Source: Cornus controversa
Lineage: Eukaryota; Streptophyta; Magnoliopsida; Cornales; Cornaceae
NCBI GenBank assembly: GCA_026545225.1
Contig: CM048847.1
Coordinates: forward strand, 8,860,501 to 8,924,500
Direction of reading: 5' to 3'
DNA length: 64,000 bases
Positions within the stretch are counted from its first letter, which is position 1. The number at the start of each line of letters is the position of its first letter. The notes below the pieces were generated by a model. That model ran no database searches. It saw only the letters and a program-made list of their open reading frames with translations, and was not told where the DNA came from. Below are positions 22,028-33,924 of this stretch, piece after piece. The position numbers were made by a program, and so were the translations under genes.

Positions 22028-25000
22028 ATGACGATGGCCATGGACTCCAGAAAACCAGTTGGGAGGCTTGCCGAATCAATCCAATCTCTCTTAGGATTGA
22101 AGACACGTCTTACTGCCAGCTGGGCTGATTCGGTTTGTAACATCATCAAAAGCTTACCATCTGAAAGACCATCAGAAGACAGTAAGAATGATAACGAAGA
22201 TGCCAATTTAGACAAAGCCATCTCGAAGATTAAAGGTAATCAATCCATTGTTTTCGTGCATATATTTGTGCATGTTGATCTAGGTGCATTTCTGTTCTCA
22301 TTTTCAGTTTCTCTTTTGGCATGTTAACAGATGAAATAGCCAACTTAACTACCAACATTTACCAATTGAACATACAGAGAAGGCAGGTCCTCAATGACTT
22401 TCTAGACTTGAAAGGTTAGTAATTTCTGTGTTCAGAATAAAAATAAAGAAATAATAATAATAGAAAAATGGACCACCCATGCAAGCTCCCAAGTGTTGTA
22501 GTATACCAGTAAATGTCAAGAGAATACCTTCTGCTTTCAAAACATTATCTTGAGTCATTAATTTGGAACTCAAACATGTCCAGAAAGGTTTTTGGTCCAA
22601 ACCAGATCAACACATGAATTTGATATGTCATTGAATAGTATATTGCCTATGAGAAATGAGATTAGATCCGAGAGGGGCGAGCCAATCTATTCAAATTCAG
22701 CCTAGTTTCATTCCCTTCTTGCTCTGGCTCGGTTCATCCGTCCAACATATACCACTGGCACTGTTTTGGAGGTAAGCAAAGAAAGAAATTAAATTGCAGT
22801 CACACTATTTATTTTTCATCATTTCAGGAAACATTCGGGTATTTTGCCGTCTGAGACCCTTCATGACGGGGGAGAATTTAGAAAATCCAATAGTAGTAGC
22901 AGCTCTGGATTCAAGTGGCGTGCTGCTTAAATTTGCCGAGAATAAGAGTAAACTTTACAATTTTGACAGGGTTTTCCATCCTAGTTCATCACAAGGTGCA
23001 TCTTCTTCTTCTTCATATATTAAACAGAGTTTTAGCCAAATTATATTGAAATATTAACTCATGCAAGTCCTTCTTGTCTGTTCTAATTATGGTCTAATAG
23101 TAGAAAATTCTCAGATGAAATTTTTGAGGAAGTTGAGCCAGTTATCAAATCTACCTTGGATGGTTATAATGCGTGTATATTTGCATATGGGCAGACAGGC
23201 ACAGGAAAGACTTTCACAATGGTGAGGCCCATGCCATGGCTTTATAGCATAGTTAGAATTCAGTACCAGCCACTCATGACATAGCCAAGCATGCCACAAT
23301 ACATGCCTAATACATGAAAATTACCTCGCGAGAGTGTCACCTCAGTAAACTCACATTCAATGGCATGCCAAGGTCCGGATGAGTTTTCATAATTAAGAAT
23401 CAGTAAACTCACATTCAATGGCATGCCAAGGTCTGGATGAGTTTTCATAATTAAGAATCAACTGAATCTAGTCAATGTTATCGAAAGATACAAAATTTCT
23501 TCTTCTATGTATTAAAAGACCAAGCAATCTTCTATGATTATGAGGGTTGGATCTGGCTCATTAGTAGCTTCAGGGGGTGGAGGGAGAAGACTTGCTTCAA
23601 GGTAGGAGCTTCGGATCAATGTCCCCAGAAGCAAGGAGTTTAGCATACACAACCAACACCACATCAGAATTATGGAATTCATTTTCCAGAATCTGGTGTA
23701 TATATCTCCATTTACAGTCCATGTATTTTCACATGTTCTAACTGCTTATTTCTGGTTCTAAAAATTATAGGAAGGCACTCCAGATTGTCCAGGATTAGTG
23801 CCCCGTGCAATTGAAGCACTCTTCAAGCAAGCATCGGATAGTAACCACACATTTCTCTTCAATTTCAGTATGCTTGAGATTTACATGGGCTATCTAAAAG
23901 ATTTGCTCGTACCTCGGACAACAAGAGCAACAGATCCTATGCCGCCATGGTGAGTGTGGACCTTCCTTGTTAAATAGGGCTAATTGATTACAGAAGTCCA
24001 TTTTCTGCATGACTTAGCTACTGCCTGCTTTATTTGAATTTGTTTTCATTATTCACATTTTCCACGTGAACAATAGCGAGTAAGCAGAATCCTCCAGTTA
24101 CAACATACTCCCTCTTAATATTTTCAAGTATTTATAAAAATCTAAGGTTGGAGCATGTACTTTGAACTAGAATGCAACCATGTTTTTCCCTTTCTTTAAA
24201 CTAAACACCCCATACTAAGAAAGTAGAAGTTAAGCCAACTAAGATGCAACCATGCTCAAAACTATCTTAATGAGATTGTGAAAGGTTTTTAATGCCAAAG
24301 TTATATAATATAACTTGGCATAGCAGTAATTTCTATGTTCGGGATAGAGTTTTTTTTCGGTAAATATTTTCGGGATAGAGTTACTTCTCCTTCATTTTCG
24401 TTGTTTTTTTTTTTTTTTTCTCGTTCGTCTACATTATTTTTGGCTTCTTTCTAGTTATTGTCAATCCTAGGTTCTTTAATATTCATGGAATTGAGAGGTG
24501 ACACTAAAACCACTCATACAAAGAGAGTATTAAGCTTGCAGGCAAGAAGCACACCCTTGACTACTCTTTACATCATCCATTTGCACTTTGCAGTACCTTT
24601 AACCATTGACTATTATAACTATGCTATTATCTTAGGAAGCATATTATCCTCAATAAGCATTATTTGTGCTTTATATTATTGCTCATATATAATAAGGTCC
24701 AGAATTTTGAGTTATGTCATCTGTTTAAAACAAAGATTTCAAGTCAAATAATAGCACCACAGATTGTAAGTTGGAAGTTTTTCACACAAGAACAAAAAAA
24801 TCATTTTCCATGTAAACATGATATCCACAGAAAGAAGAGAAGATAGGATACATAATAAAGACACATCCATGCTTTTAGAGAGCTCAATACGAGAAAATTT
24901 CAAAACATGAACTACATATGATTTTAAATACATCATAAGCCAATTTGGCCTCTCACTATTATCATAAATACCAAAGCTAATGGGCAAAGAATACTCATTT

Positions 25001-25963
25001 ACCTTTTTATTTGTTATCGTAGATGCTCCATTTTCTGATGTTACCCGAATTTTTTTCTGTGCAGCCTTTCAATCCACACAGATACAAAGGGAGAGATAGA
25101 GATCAACAACCTTGTGACTATCCAAGTGAGCGACTACAACCAAGCAATAAGGATGTACAAATTAGGATGTAGATTCAGATCAACTGCTTCTACGAATTCC
25201 AACAAATCTTCAAGTAGATCACACTGGTAACTATTTTCCTTGACAAAAATAATAGAATTAATTCATGAATTACTGATTGACTTGGGGCCTGGCCAAGTCA
25301 ATTTAGTTTCAACAAGACCTAAGAACACAGAAGCTAATAAAATAAAACAGGACCCGACTTTTTTGACTGAAAGTAAATAATAAAAAATCTTTGCGGTTCT
25401 ATTTGTTTTTTCATATATATATATATATATACACACATCTGCTCTTTACAGCATGATTCGCATATCAATGACTTGTTTTGATGCTACGGAGAGGCGAAGG
25501 GAAACAAATAAAATATGGATGGTAGACCTTGGGGGAAGTGAGCGTATCCTGAAGACAAAAGCACATGGAAGAAGACTTGAAGAAGGAAAAGCCATCAACC
25601 TCTCTCTTTCTGCCCTTGGAGATGTCATCAACGCTCTCCAAAGTAAAAAGTGCCACATACCTTACAGGTATCTGAACCAGAACATTGGCTATTGTACTGA
25701 AATTCATCAAATTTTACTTAGTTTGATGAGGATTTGAGCACCAAATCCAAGAAGTAACATATAATTAAGTTAGTTTTTGAAGTAGACGTCAAGCTTCCAA
25801 ACATGCATAGAACAGCCATCTTTCTTGAGTCATGGTACCTGTCAATTAAGGTTTACACAGTTAGAAGAGCATCTTAAGAATTTTAAATCAAATCCTGTAT
25901 TTGAAGTTTTCCCTTTTACAGGAATAGCAAGTTGACGCAGGTTCTGAAAGATTCCCTAGGTAA

Positions 25964-26019
<56 letters not shown>

Positions 26020-28779
26020 CTCAATGACTTTTTTTATTCCTTTTTTTTATGTGTATTAACCAGGTATTGTTTCAGTTATTAAACATAATATATGTAATCA
26101 AAGCGAAGTATCTGAGGGAAGGAAAAAGAACACAGACCACCTCCAATTACCTTTGTTATATGTGTGTCAAAATGGGACGTTAGGTGTTAACTTCCAAGGG
26201 TAGCCACCTATAACATTTTGCAAGAAATACCCCTTCGCAAAAGGCAAGAAGTACCTGATCAAGATACATCATCTCTGGTGCATCTGGCACATACGCATTG
26301 TTTTGTTCCTCATCTTGATTTATACATTCTTCTTCACTTATATTCTTTATTAATTTATGTGTGTCAAAATGGGACGTTAGGTGTTACCTTCCAAGGGTAG
26401 CCACCTATAACATTTTGCAAGAAATACCCCTTCTCAAAAGGCAAGAAGTACCTGACCAAGATGCATCATCTCTGGTGCATCTGGCACATACGCATTCTTT
26501 TGTTCCTCGTCTTGATTTATACATTCTTCTTCACTTATATTCTTTATTAATTTCAGGGGAGGATTCAAAAACACTGATGCTAGTCCATGTCAGTCCCAAA
26601 GAAGAAGATTTGTGTGAGACAGTATGTTCTCTAAATTTTGCAACACGAGTGAGAAGCATTCACCTAGGGAATGAGGAATCAACTGTAAGTAATGGAAACA
26701 TTGTGTTGGTCAGTTTTAAATAACTAGATAAGTTCCATAGCACAAGTGTTCAGTCTGGCCTAGTATAATGGGACTATGCAGATCCAGAGATATGTCACAT
26801 AGACAATGTTTTCAATACTTTCACATAACACTAGATTGTAATGAGTTACATGATCAGTTTGCATGTCTTCAACCATATATATCTCCATCACTATCGAACA
26901 CAATAATTGTTATAGATGTAATGTTCCTGGATTGCCGTCACAGACACCTCACCGGATATGCATAAATATTTGTGTCCTCTTAAAGCTATATTTAACACAT
27001 TGATATTGATCAGTGAGTTGAACTGTTGGTAAGCAGGAAGCAAGGGCTCAAAAGGAAGTTGCAATGATCAATCTGCAGCAGAAGATGAAACAGATTGAAA
27101 ATAAGCGCCATGAAGTTGGAAGAGAAATCAAGAAATTAAAGGATGAATTAGAAAATCTCTTGGGGACGCCACCACCTTTGAGTGATCAACTGGAGGATAC
27201 CCATCTATCTTCTGAAGTGCCACAACTTAATATAGAACCTGTGAAAAAAATTGGAAATGTTGCAGCAGCTTCGTCATCAGAGTTACCAAGATTTATGAGG
27301 CCCACCATTTGCAGTAGAAGAAAATCTGGAATAGATAACCGTACTTTAAAAGAGAAAGACCTAGTTCCTGCAAGAAGGAGAAGGCCAACATCTCATCATG
27401 CAGAATCTGTGACTTTCCCCATAAAGGATATATCAGAATACAATTCGGATAGCAGTATATCCAGAACAAGCTGCTTCGTGGGTTTGAACTTGAAATGTAG
27501 TGAAGATAATGAAACCACAAACAGTCGAGATACATCCGAATGTGATGTCAAAATGGTTGCTTGCCCAGAGCCGGACCAATCACTGAAGAATTCAGATCAT
27601 CAGAGGGCTCAGCTCGGTTACAATGAGGGACGTGGAAACAGTTTCCCAAAATTCTTGAAGGTTAAAGATTGGCTTCATTCACATAAGAACACACCTAGTA
27701 TTAGCAGTCACAATAACCAGAGTAAACGGATTCTAGCAATCCCTACCCCAAAGAAGAAAAATAAGGGCAATGGGCAGAGAATAGAAGAGAAATTACCTGA
27801 TGACAAACTTTATGATTATGAGATCACAAAGAGAGAGATAATGTTTGATAAAATTAATAAACACACCGATGAGGAGATAGCTGGAAGGTTCACATCAGAT
27901 ACGGTGAGTGATACAACACCAACAGTGTTGAAGGATTTTGTCAATGAAGACTCCAGATCCAACTCCATTTTTCCATCTTGCAAAAGTGATGGCATAATAA
28001 TGATGCAAGCACAAAGCGTGGTAGATGACATGTCAATCGAGGACAAAAAATGCAGTGCTTCTACTCCACCTGATAATTGGTGTGGCAGATTAAATCAAAA
28101 AGAGGATGATAATGGAGTGAATGGAATCCCTATGCAATTGATAACATGTGAAACAGAATGTTTAGAGGCTTTCATGTTAAACAAAAGCTGGGGCTGTAGT
28201 TCTTATACATCAGACATTAATAGTAGTGTCATTGGCACCACAGAAGTCTTTAATGTTCCCGTCTCAAGATCAGAACTAATATCACAGTGTCAAATGGTGC
28301 TTAATGAAGTGGGTAAAAACAGTGAAGAGGAAGACTGTCATGTTTCTGCTCAACCATCTGAGGCTGGGAACACATCCTGCTCGTACAAATTGAGATCTCA
28401 TAGAGATTTACTCATGGACAAAGCAAATGAAGAGGATTTTACCATGCCCTTCTCTAAATTACAAGGAAATACACAACATACAGGTGAGAATTTTGAGGTC
28501 CCAATGAGTATTTTATTTCTTTTTCTTTTTCACGACCAAGTTCACAATCTGTCAAGCAGCAGTTATTCACGCTAACTTTTGAGAAAACTCCAATAATCAA
28601 TTAACATCTAATAGTTTCTATAATTTTAATGATCTTACAATTTTGTTCTCATTTTTTGGTCAGGAATATATGATCTCCTTAAACAAAAAATTCAGATTTT
28701 ATGCATCGGTGCTCTTCTTGGATTAGGATTCAAAAGCTTGGGTTTCGGACATGACTTCTTCTACGCTTTAATGTTTTGA
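22028..28779 (+). CDS. Kinesin-14 family motor protein, 11 exons
   Basis: Microtubule motor, predicted 950 aa. Exons by GT-AG sites with consistent phase: 22028-22235, 22331-22414, 22828-22995, 23115-23221, 23771-23949, 25065-25226, 25452-25667, 25922-25959, 26557-26684, 27037-28483, 28664-28779. A short helical N-terminus is followed by the motor, opening [12 protein letters not shown] at about residue 98 (the kinesin-14 neck-motor junction). Nucleotide-binding motifs: P-loop GQTGTGKT (179-186), switch I SSRSH (near 300), switch II DLGGSE (328-333; Gly where Ala is usual). The motor ends near 430; a coiled coil, a long polar tail and a hydrophobic C-terminus (about 922-941) follow. From memory it most resembles the KIN-14T type; unverified. 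Alternative starts at the next two Met codons are possible. Confidence 0.93.
23343..23458 (+). repeat. 58-bp tandem duplication in kinesin intron 4
   Basis: Two adjacent copies start at 23343 and 23401 with cagtaaactcacattcaatg. They differ at about one base (ccgg versus ctgg), so the duplication is recent. It lies in the middle of intron 4 (23222-23770), away from splice sites. Confidence 0.92.
25966..26017. repeat. (TA)n microsatellite in kinesin intron 8
   Basis: About 26 TA units begin six bases after the exon 8 donor (gtaatga). Plants tolerate AT-rich introns, but a pure run this close to a donor site is likely length-polymorphic. Confidence 0.95.
26161..26556 (+). repeat. 197-bp tandem duplication up to the exon 9 acceptor
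   Basis: Copy one starts at 26161 and copy two at 26358, both with tgtgtgtcaaaatgggacg; they differ at only a few positions. Copy two ends at the exon 9 acceptor (ttaatttcag, 26556). Copy one ends in ttaatttatg at the equivalent place, so only the second provides the AG. The duplication therefore includes the acceptor-proximal part of intron 8 but no exon sequence. Confidence 0.92.
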
Positions 28780-29528
28780 AGCAGCTCTAGCGGAGGATAA
28801 GACTATTTAGGTCATTGAGTATACTATTACTGTCAATTTTAGTCCATCTAGGACATGCTGGGAGAGAACAAACCTTCACAAAACATCAATGCCATGATCC
28901 ATCTGACCTGTAAACTAGGAAACAAGCTCCAAGAACAATACACTATGCATGCACATATGGGCCACCAGATTAGTGAGATTGAACCCTTACAAAACCTCAG
29001 TGGCATAATCCTTTTGTCCTATGTGTATGCTAACCACCTTCAACAATTTAACGCAATGCTCCAAGCAAGTGCGCATGCAAGATGTTCTCATTCACTGTTT
29101 ATAGAATTTTTATGAACTTCTGTGCCAACATATGTAGCTGGGATTATCGAACTGAAGAAGAACACTTGGGCTTGGATGCACAGCATAAAATTGGACAGCC
29201 ATTATTAGGACATAAATGTGTACCTTCTGTATGTATGTATGCAGTAGGTTCATACAGGCTACAGTAATATGTCTAGGCAATTTGAGAGAATTCAGTACTG
29301 TCTTGTATGTAGAACTTTTGCCACAGATCCACTTTTTTGTATATTGCTTTTATTGTAATAGCATAAAAATAATTAAAAATGGTTTATTAGCTAGTAATTC
29401 AGAATGACTTCTGAAAACTACTTCACTTTATTAGAATAACCATGTAATTGATTACTTTATCACATAAATTTACAGTTTGTAAATAAGCAATGTCAAGCAT
29501 TCAATTTTTTGAAAACAGAAAGAAGTGC
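28780..29528. other. Kinesin 3' flank
   Basis: It probably contains the kinesin 3' UTR. The 86-aa frame at 28855-29115 has no recognisable domain, and I do not count it as a gene. A run around gtataaatgtg...gtaatagcataaaaataat at 29335-29375 would suit a poly(A) region, but this is only suggestive. Confidence 0.4.
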
Positions 29529-29668
29529 AAACCCAATGCACAAGGATCCCCCCATTGCAAGGTCTGGGCGCAATGGTAAGGTTGTTCCATTGTGACATGA
29601 AAGTCATGGATTCGAAACCGGAAACAACCTTTCCATGCGGAAGTAAGGCTAGGTCTTTTTAAAAAGAA
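29529..29668 (+). mobile_element. Au-type SINE, composite of two orientations
   Basis: The forward part (about 29565-29668) has the tRNA-like head of an Au SINE: box A tgggcgcaatggtaagg, the gttgttccattgtgac...gtcatgg spacer, box B ggattcgaaacc, then ggaaacaacct and aagtaaggct. Immediately left, 29529-29564 (atgcacaaggatccccccattgcaaggtc) resembles the 3' half of the same SINE in the opposite orientation, so two fragments appear joined head to tail-reverse. A weaker tRNA-like stretch at about 29792-29850 may be another remnant. Confidence 0.6.
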
Positions 29669-30531
29669 GTGGAAACAAAGTAACCCCCTTACCAAATCTT
29701 TTTGTCTTTCCTAACATGAAAAAATCTATTGACCAACACCAATATGTAAAACCGTTCTAGAAATTGATAGTGGAAAAGCTTTAACCATTGTTCGGTACAA
29801 TGGTAAAAACTTGGGCTGGCAAGCCTGAGGACCCAGGTAAGAGTGTTATTTTCTTTTTGGCAGCCAGAGCAAGTACTAAACTAGTAAACTCTTAGGAACT
29901 TCATTTCATGTTTGTTTCAACCAACAAGGCAACTTACACTGTTCCTCATGACTTTGGCGACTCTGAAGGATTTGGTAAGTCTGCAATCAAATCAGTAAAA
30001 TTTAGAAGAATACTTGCTACATATATTCAAGACCTTCCAAGAATAATTTGCTCTATGCAAGCATTTTGAGACTGATAGCCAAATAGCAGGACAATATAAG
30101 GTGAGCAAACGGTTAGAAATAGCTTAAAAGAGTTGTTTCATTTCAAAATAAAAATAGGAAAAAAAATTCAAAATAAAAAACAATATAATGTAAGAAACAG
30201 TGAAAGGGGAGAAAACAATGTTTATATGAAGACTATCAATAAATTAGAGAAGACAAAGATTCGTATCATACCTGCCATTGACTGAGTGGCAAAATAAAAT
30301 TGATGCAGAAAAGCTCCTTGCAAACAACCAAGATGTCAAGTGAAGTCCTTTAGTTGATCTTATAATGTGAAAAAAGTTGCCACTAGTTTTTGCAAACCTG
30401 ATCTACAGGTAGATCTCAGTTGGTTGAAAAGTACACCTCAAAGTGAATTGAATTTACTTGGTCAATCTCCAACACACAACTGGTTGCAACCTCAGCTCAT
30501 TATCTTGCAATGTTCTTACTCAAACCCAGTT
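29669..30531. other. Intergenic between kinesin and PPR genes
   Basis: No gene seen. The two flanking genes converge here, so it should hold the 3' UTR of the PPR gene (read leftwards). A/T-rich with short A-runs near 30160-30180. Confidence 0.4.
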
Positions 30532-32157
30532 TCAAACAAGTTCATGCACACTAGAAGAAGAGCTACATCCTGATCCCTCATCAGATTCAAGCAACGCATA
30601 CCCTGCCATCTTCAACTGTTTGTTTATGAGGGACAGAACTTTATATATCCTCTCAGATTGAGGATGTGATCTGTCTCCGGAATAGAATTCATTAACTCTG
30701 GTATTCACTTCAATGGAACTCCCACCTGGCATCTTCTTAACGCCTTTATCCTTCATCACCTTCCGCATAATCCCAGCTTCTTTCCACCGACCAATAGTGG
30801 CATATATATTAGATAAAATTGTATAGTTTCCACTATTATGAGGCTCCACCCTGGTAAGTTGTTGCAAAGCTCTTTCCCCAAGCTCAATATCACCATGGAT
30901 TCTAGAGGCGGCAAGAAGGGACCCCCAAATAACTCCATTTGCTTCAAATGGCATTTCCCTAACTATTTCATGTGCTTCTTGGAGGCAACCGGCACGTCCT
31001 AGTAAATCAATCATACATCCATAGTGCTCGATCTTTGGTTTAATCCCGTACCTCAACTCCATACTGTAGAAATACCAGCGACCCATTTCAACAAACCCAA
31101 CATGGCTACAAGCAGAAAGGACAGCGATCAAAGTGATATCGTTTGGCTTAATGTGAGCATTTTCCATATGAGTAAACATTTCAATAGCTTCTCTTCCTAG
31201 CCCATGTAATGCCAGTCCAGCAATTATTGTCGTCCAAGTTATAACATTTCTATTATTCATGTTTTCAAAAATATCTAATGCCTTTTTTATGTTGCCTGAT
31301 TTTGCATACATGTCAATAAGGGCATTGCTAAGGGGTATAGTCTTATGCAATTGGTGTTTGTCAATATAGTTATGGATCCACTCTCCCAACTTGAGGGCCC
31401 CCAAATGGGCACAAGCTGAGAGCGCAGCCAACATCGCGACCTCATCAGGCTCCACATTCTCAAGCTGCATTCTCCGAAAGATGACTATTGCTTCACTGGG
31501 CCGATCCACCTGAGCATAGCCTGCAATTACAGTAGTCCAAGAAATCACATTCCTCTCGGGCATGCACTCAAACAAGTCCATAGCACTGTCCACCTCACCA
31601 ACCTTGGCATAACCAGCAACCATCGCATTCCACGAGGCCGTGTCTCTAAAACACATTCCCTCAAACAGCTTGCGAGCGTCAGAAACACATCCACACGACG
31701 AATACATTTGAATGAGGGCCGTTCCCACGTGAACATCGCAGTCTAAGCCAGTGGCAATGGCTTGACAGTGAATCTCTCTACCCACTTCGATAGCAGACGG
31801 TAGATGGACGACAGCCTTCAGGGCAGACGGAAGGGAGTAACTGTCGAGACGTAAGCCGACAGCTTGAACTTGATTATAGAGAAAGATAGCATCTTTGGCA
31901 GAGTGTGGTTGACGAGAAAGAGCCTTGATCATGGTGTTGTAAAGGTAGATATCTGGTTGGTGGGTATTGTGAGTGAAGGCCAAAAACCCATAAGCCAAGA
32001 AGCCCATTGCAGAGCAAGCATTGATGAATTTGCTGAGAAGGAGGGTGTCCTGATCGAGACCTCTTGGGACCATGAAACCATGGATTTGTGATAGGTGCTT
32101 CGCGCTGGAACAATGCCTGAGCAAGGACGTGAGGAGATCTCTTGCATTTACACCCAT
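30532..32157 (-). CDS. PLS-class pentatricopeptide repeat protein, E/E+ subgroup
   Basis: Intronless 541-aa ORF, intact from ATG (context tccATGGG) to stop. Tandem PPR motifs of the P-L-S pattern fill it, for example TASWNAMVAGYAKVGEVDSA, VISWTTVIAGYAQ, IPLSNALIDMYAKSGNIKKA, VITWTTIIAGLALHGLGREA and IEHYGCMIDLLGRAGCLQEA. They are followed by E and E+ motifs (VIWGSLLAASRIHGDIELG, NYTILSNIYATIGRW, PGGSSIEVN...FYSGDRSHP). The C-terminal DYW deaminase domain is absent; it ends in a Ser-rich tail. Family knowledge: such proteins bind organellar RNA base by base and guide C-to-U editing, often recruiting a DYW partner in trans. From memory it resembles Arabidopsis At5g56310; unverified. Target organelle cannot be decided by eye. 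Confidence 0.93.
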   Translation of the reverse strand: MGVNARDLLTSLLRHCSSAKHLSQIHGFMVPRGLDQDTLLLSKFINACSAMGFLAYGFLAFTHNTHQPDIYLYNTMIKALSRQPHSAKDAIFLYNQVQAVGLRLDSYSLPSALKAVVHLPSAIEVGREIHCQAIATGLDCDVHVGTALIQMYSSCGCVSDARKLFEGMCFRDTASWNAMVAGYAKVGEVDSAMDLFECMPERNVISWTTVIAGYAQVDRPSEAIVIFRRMQLENVEPDEVAMLAALSACAHLGALKLGEWIHNYIDKHQLHKTIPLSNALIDMYAKSGNIKKALDIFENMNNRNVITWTTIIAGLALHGLGREAIEMFTHMENAHIKPNDITLIAVLSACSHVGFVEMGRWYFYSMELRYGIKPKIEHYGCMIDLLGRAGCLQEAHEIVREMPFEANGVIWGSLLAASRIHGDIELGERALQQLTRVEPHNSGNYTILSNIYATIGRWKEAGIMRKVMKDKGVKKMPGGSSIEVNTRVNEFYSGDRSHPQSERIYKVLSLINKQLKMAGYALLESDEGSGCSSSSSVHELV

Positions 32158-33276
32158 GGATATGATTGCCTCTTCTCTCTATCCTCATTCCTCACCTTGA
32201 CTTTTTCCGTTCTTCAAAATTGAGCATTTCTCTGAAAGCATTTTTTCGCGGTACTTCCCAAAGTGACAGTTTAAATTGCTACACGAAATCAACAATTAAC
32301 ATTACAAATATAGAAGAAAGAAAAGGAAAATGCTTCGGTCAGGCCCAGATGTGGCCAATAAATTGACACCTCTTCTAAAATTAAAAATTACAAAAGATAG
32401 GTGATTATCTATCTTATTCGGGGTAAACCCAAAATATAGGTTGAATATTCTATATCTTTCTTTCTTTTGATCCTCTCTCTCTCTCTATATATATATATAT
32501 AGCTGACATCTTGTCCAAAATTCTTTATATGCATGTCAACCTCTTAGACCAAATTTAAATCTATGACAATCAATTACAATTGTTTAAGATAAAAATACAG
32601 ATATTATGGGAAAATTTTTATATCATTCATGTATCAACTTCCGATAGAAATTTTCATGCAACTGAAAGGCGTCTCTCTCCTCTCATACAATAAATTAAAA
32701 AATTTAAGGTTGTGCCAATGAATTTAAGGAAAATGAAAAACTAATTAACATGATTCTGATTCTAAAACTATTATTTTCATAATTATCAAGTATCAGAAAC
32801 CACAAACAAAAGCAAAATAGAAGGTCAACAATAGTTTGCTCACATTAGAGTCATGAATCTGTATCAGACTCATCTTACAATTCTATAAACAGAAATCAAA
32901 ACAAATGAAAATGATAAAATAATCTGCAGTTAGCAAAGCTTGAACATGAACTTGAATCACATTAAACTAGCCAAAAACTAACATTAGATTACAAGCTTGT
33001 TGCTTTCATCCCCTAAGCTTGAAAGGAGCTCCCGTCACAAAAAATAATCAGGTGCGGTAACAAAAAAATAAAAGAAAAAACACATGCACAGGTCCCCCAA
33101 GCTCCAAACAATCCTTAGATTAACTAACTTGGAGGGGAATATTCAAGCTTCTTGTTTTCTCATGCCCTTTGTGAAAAGTTACTATAATGCGACAATGACT
33201 CCTACAAACATTAAAAAATAAAAATTATGAGAAAGTTAATATAAGAGAATTTGTAACTTAATATATCAATTATATT
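32158..33276. other. PPR upstream region and spacer
   Basis: It contains the presumed promoter and 5' leader of the PPR gene (leftward transcription) next to 32157. A (TC)n-(TA)n run lies at 32474-32500. The rest is AT-rich with no recognised gene or repeat. Confidence 0.4.
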
Positions 33277-33594
33277 TAGGACTGCAAATGAACCAAGCTG
33301 CTCGTGAGCAGCTCGGGTTCGGGCTCGTTAAGGTCTCGGCTCGGCTCGGGCTTGTTCGTTAAGCAAACGAGCCGAGCTCGAACTCGAGCTCAGTTTCTAG
33401 GCTCATTTTATAAACGAGCCGAGCTCGAACAATGTTGGGCTTGGCTCGTGTAAGCTCGTGAACATAAGCTTGTTTATGTTCATGCGAATTTTTTTATTAA
33501 ATGAGTCGAGCCCAAGCTTCTCAAATAATGACGAGCCCGAGCCCGAGCTCAAGCAGGCTCAAGCTCGGCTCGGCTCGGTTCATTTGCAGCCCTA
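33277..33594. mobile_element. hAT-type MITE with 8-bp TSD
   Basis: A 318-bp element with inverted ends TAGGACTGCAAATGAACC and its complement (left copy A where the right has G). Perfect 8-bp duplications ATTATATT lie at 33269-33276 and 33595-33602. The interior is a mass of (g)agctcg/gctcggctcgg words in both orientations, so the whole element can fold into a long hairpin. It has no coding capacity. It lies just beyond the stop of the FRS pseudogene. Confidence 0.93.
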
Positions 33595-33924
33595 ATTATA
33601 TTGCTAGAAAAACATAGTTACCTAGAGTAATTGAGTGAAACTCATGTTGGCAAGCCAATTTGTGGTTACTCCAAAATTTGCATTTGCAGAGTTCATCATT
33701 GACGGCATTCCTTGGTCAATATGAGATTCCTATCAAAAAAAAAAAAGCAATAGACAAAGAATGATTGAAATGGTTATCAATCAAGAACCATAATAATGAA
33801 TCCAAAAGTGTATTACCTGAGTCAAATTATTAAATGGTTGTTGAACAACTCCATGTCCAACTTGTCGTTATTGTAAGTCAGAAAATAGGCTCCTATAGTA
33901 TTTATTGAAAAGGAAAAAGAATAA

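Noticed and set aside
26218-26723. Overlapping ORFs of 60 and 120 aa repeating [22 protein letters not shown]
   Set aside because: They are the two copies of the duplicated intron 8 segment running into exon 9, not separate genes.
28855-29115. 86-aa ORF downstream of the kinesin gene
   Set aside because: No recognisable domain; lies where the kinesin 3' UTR is expected.
29792-29850. Possible tRNA-like or SINE sequence (acaatggtaaaa...gaggacccagg)
   Set aside because: Box A-like only; no convincing box B and no cloverleaf could be drawn, so it is mentioned only under the neighbouring SINE.
31864-32188. ORFs on both strands at the start of the PPR gene
   Set aside because: They are shadow frames of the 541-aa PPR protein.
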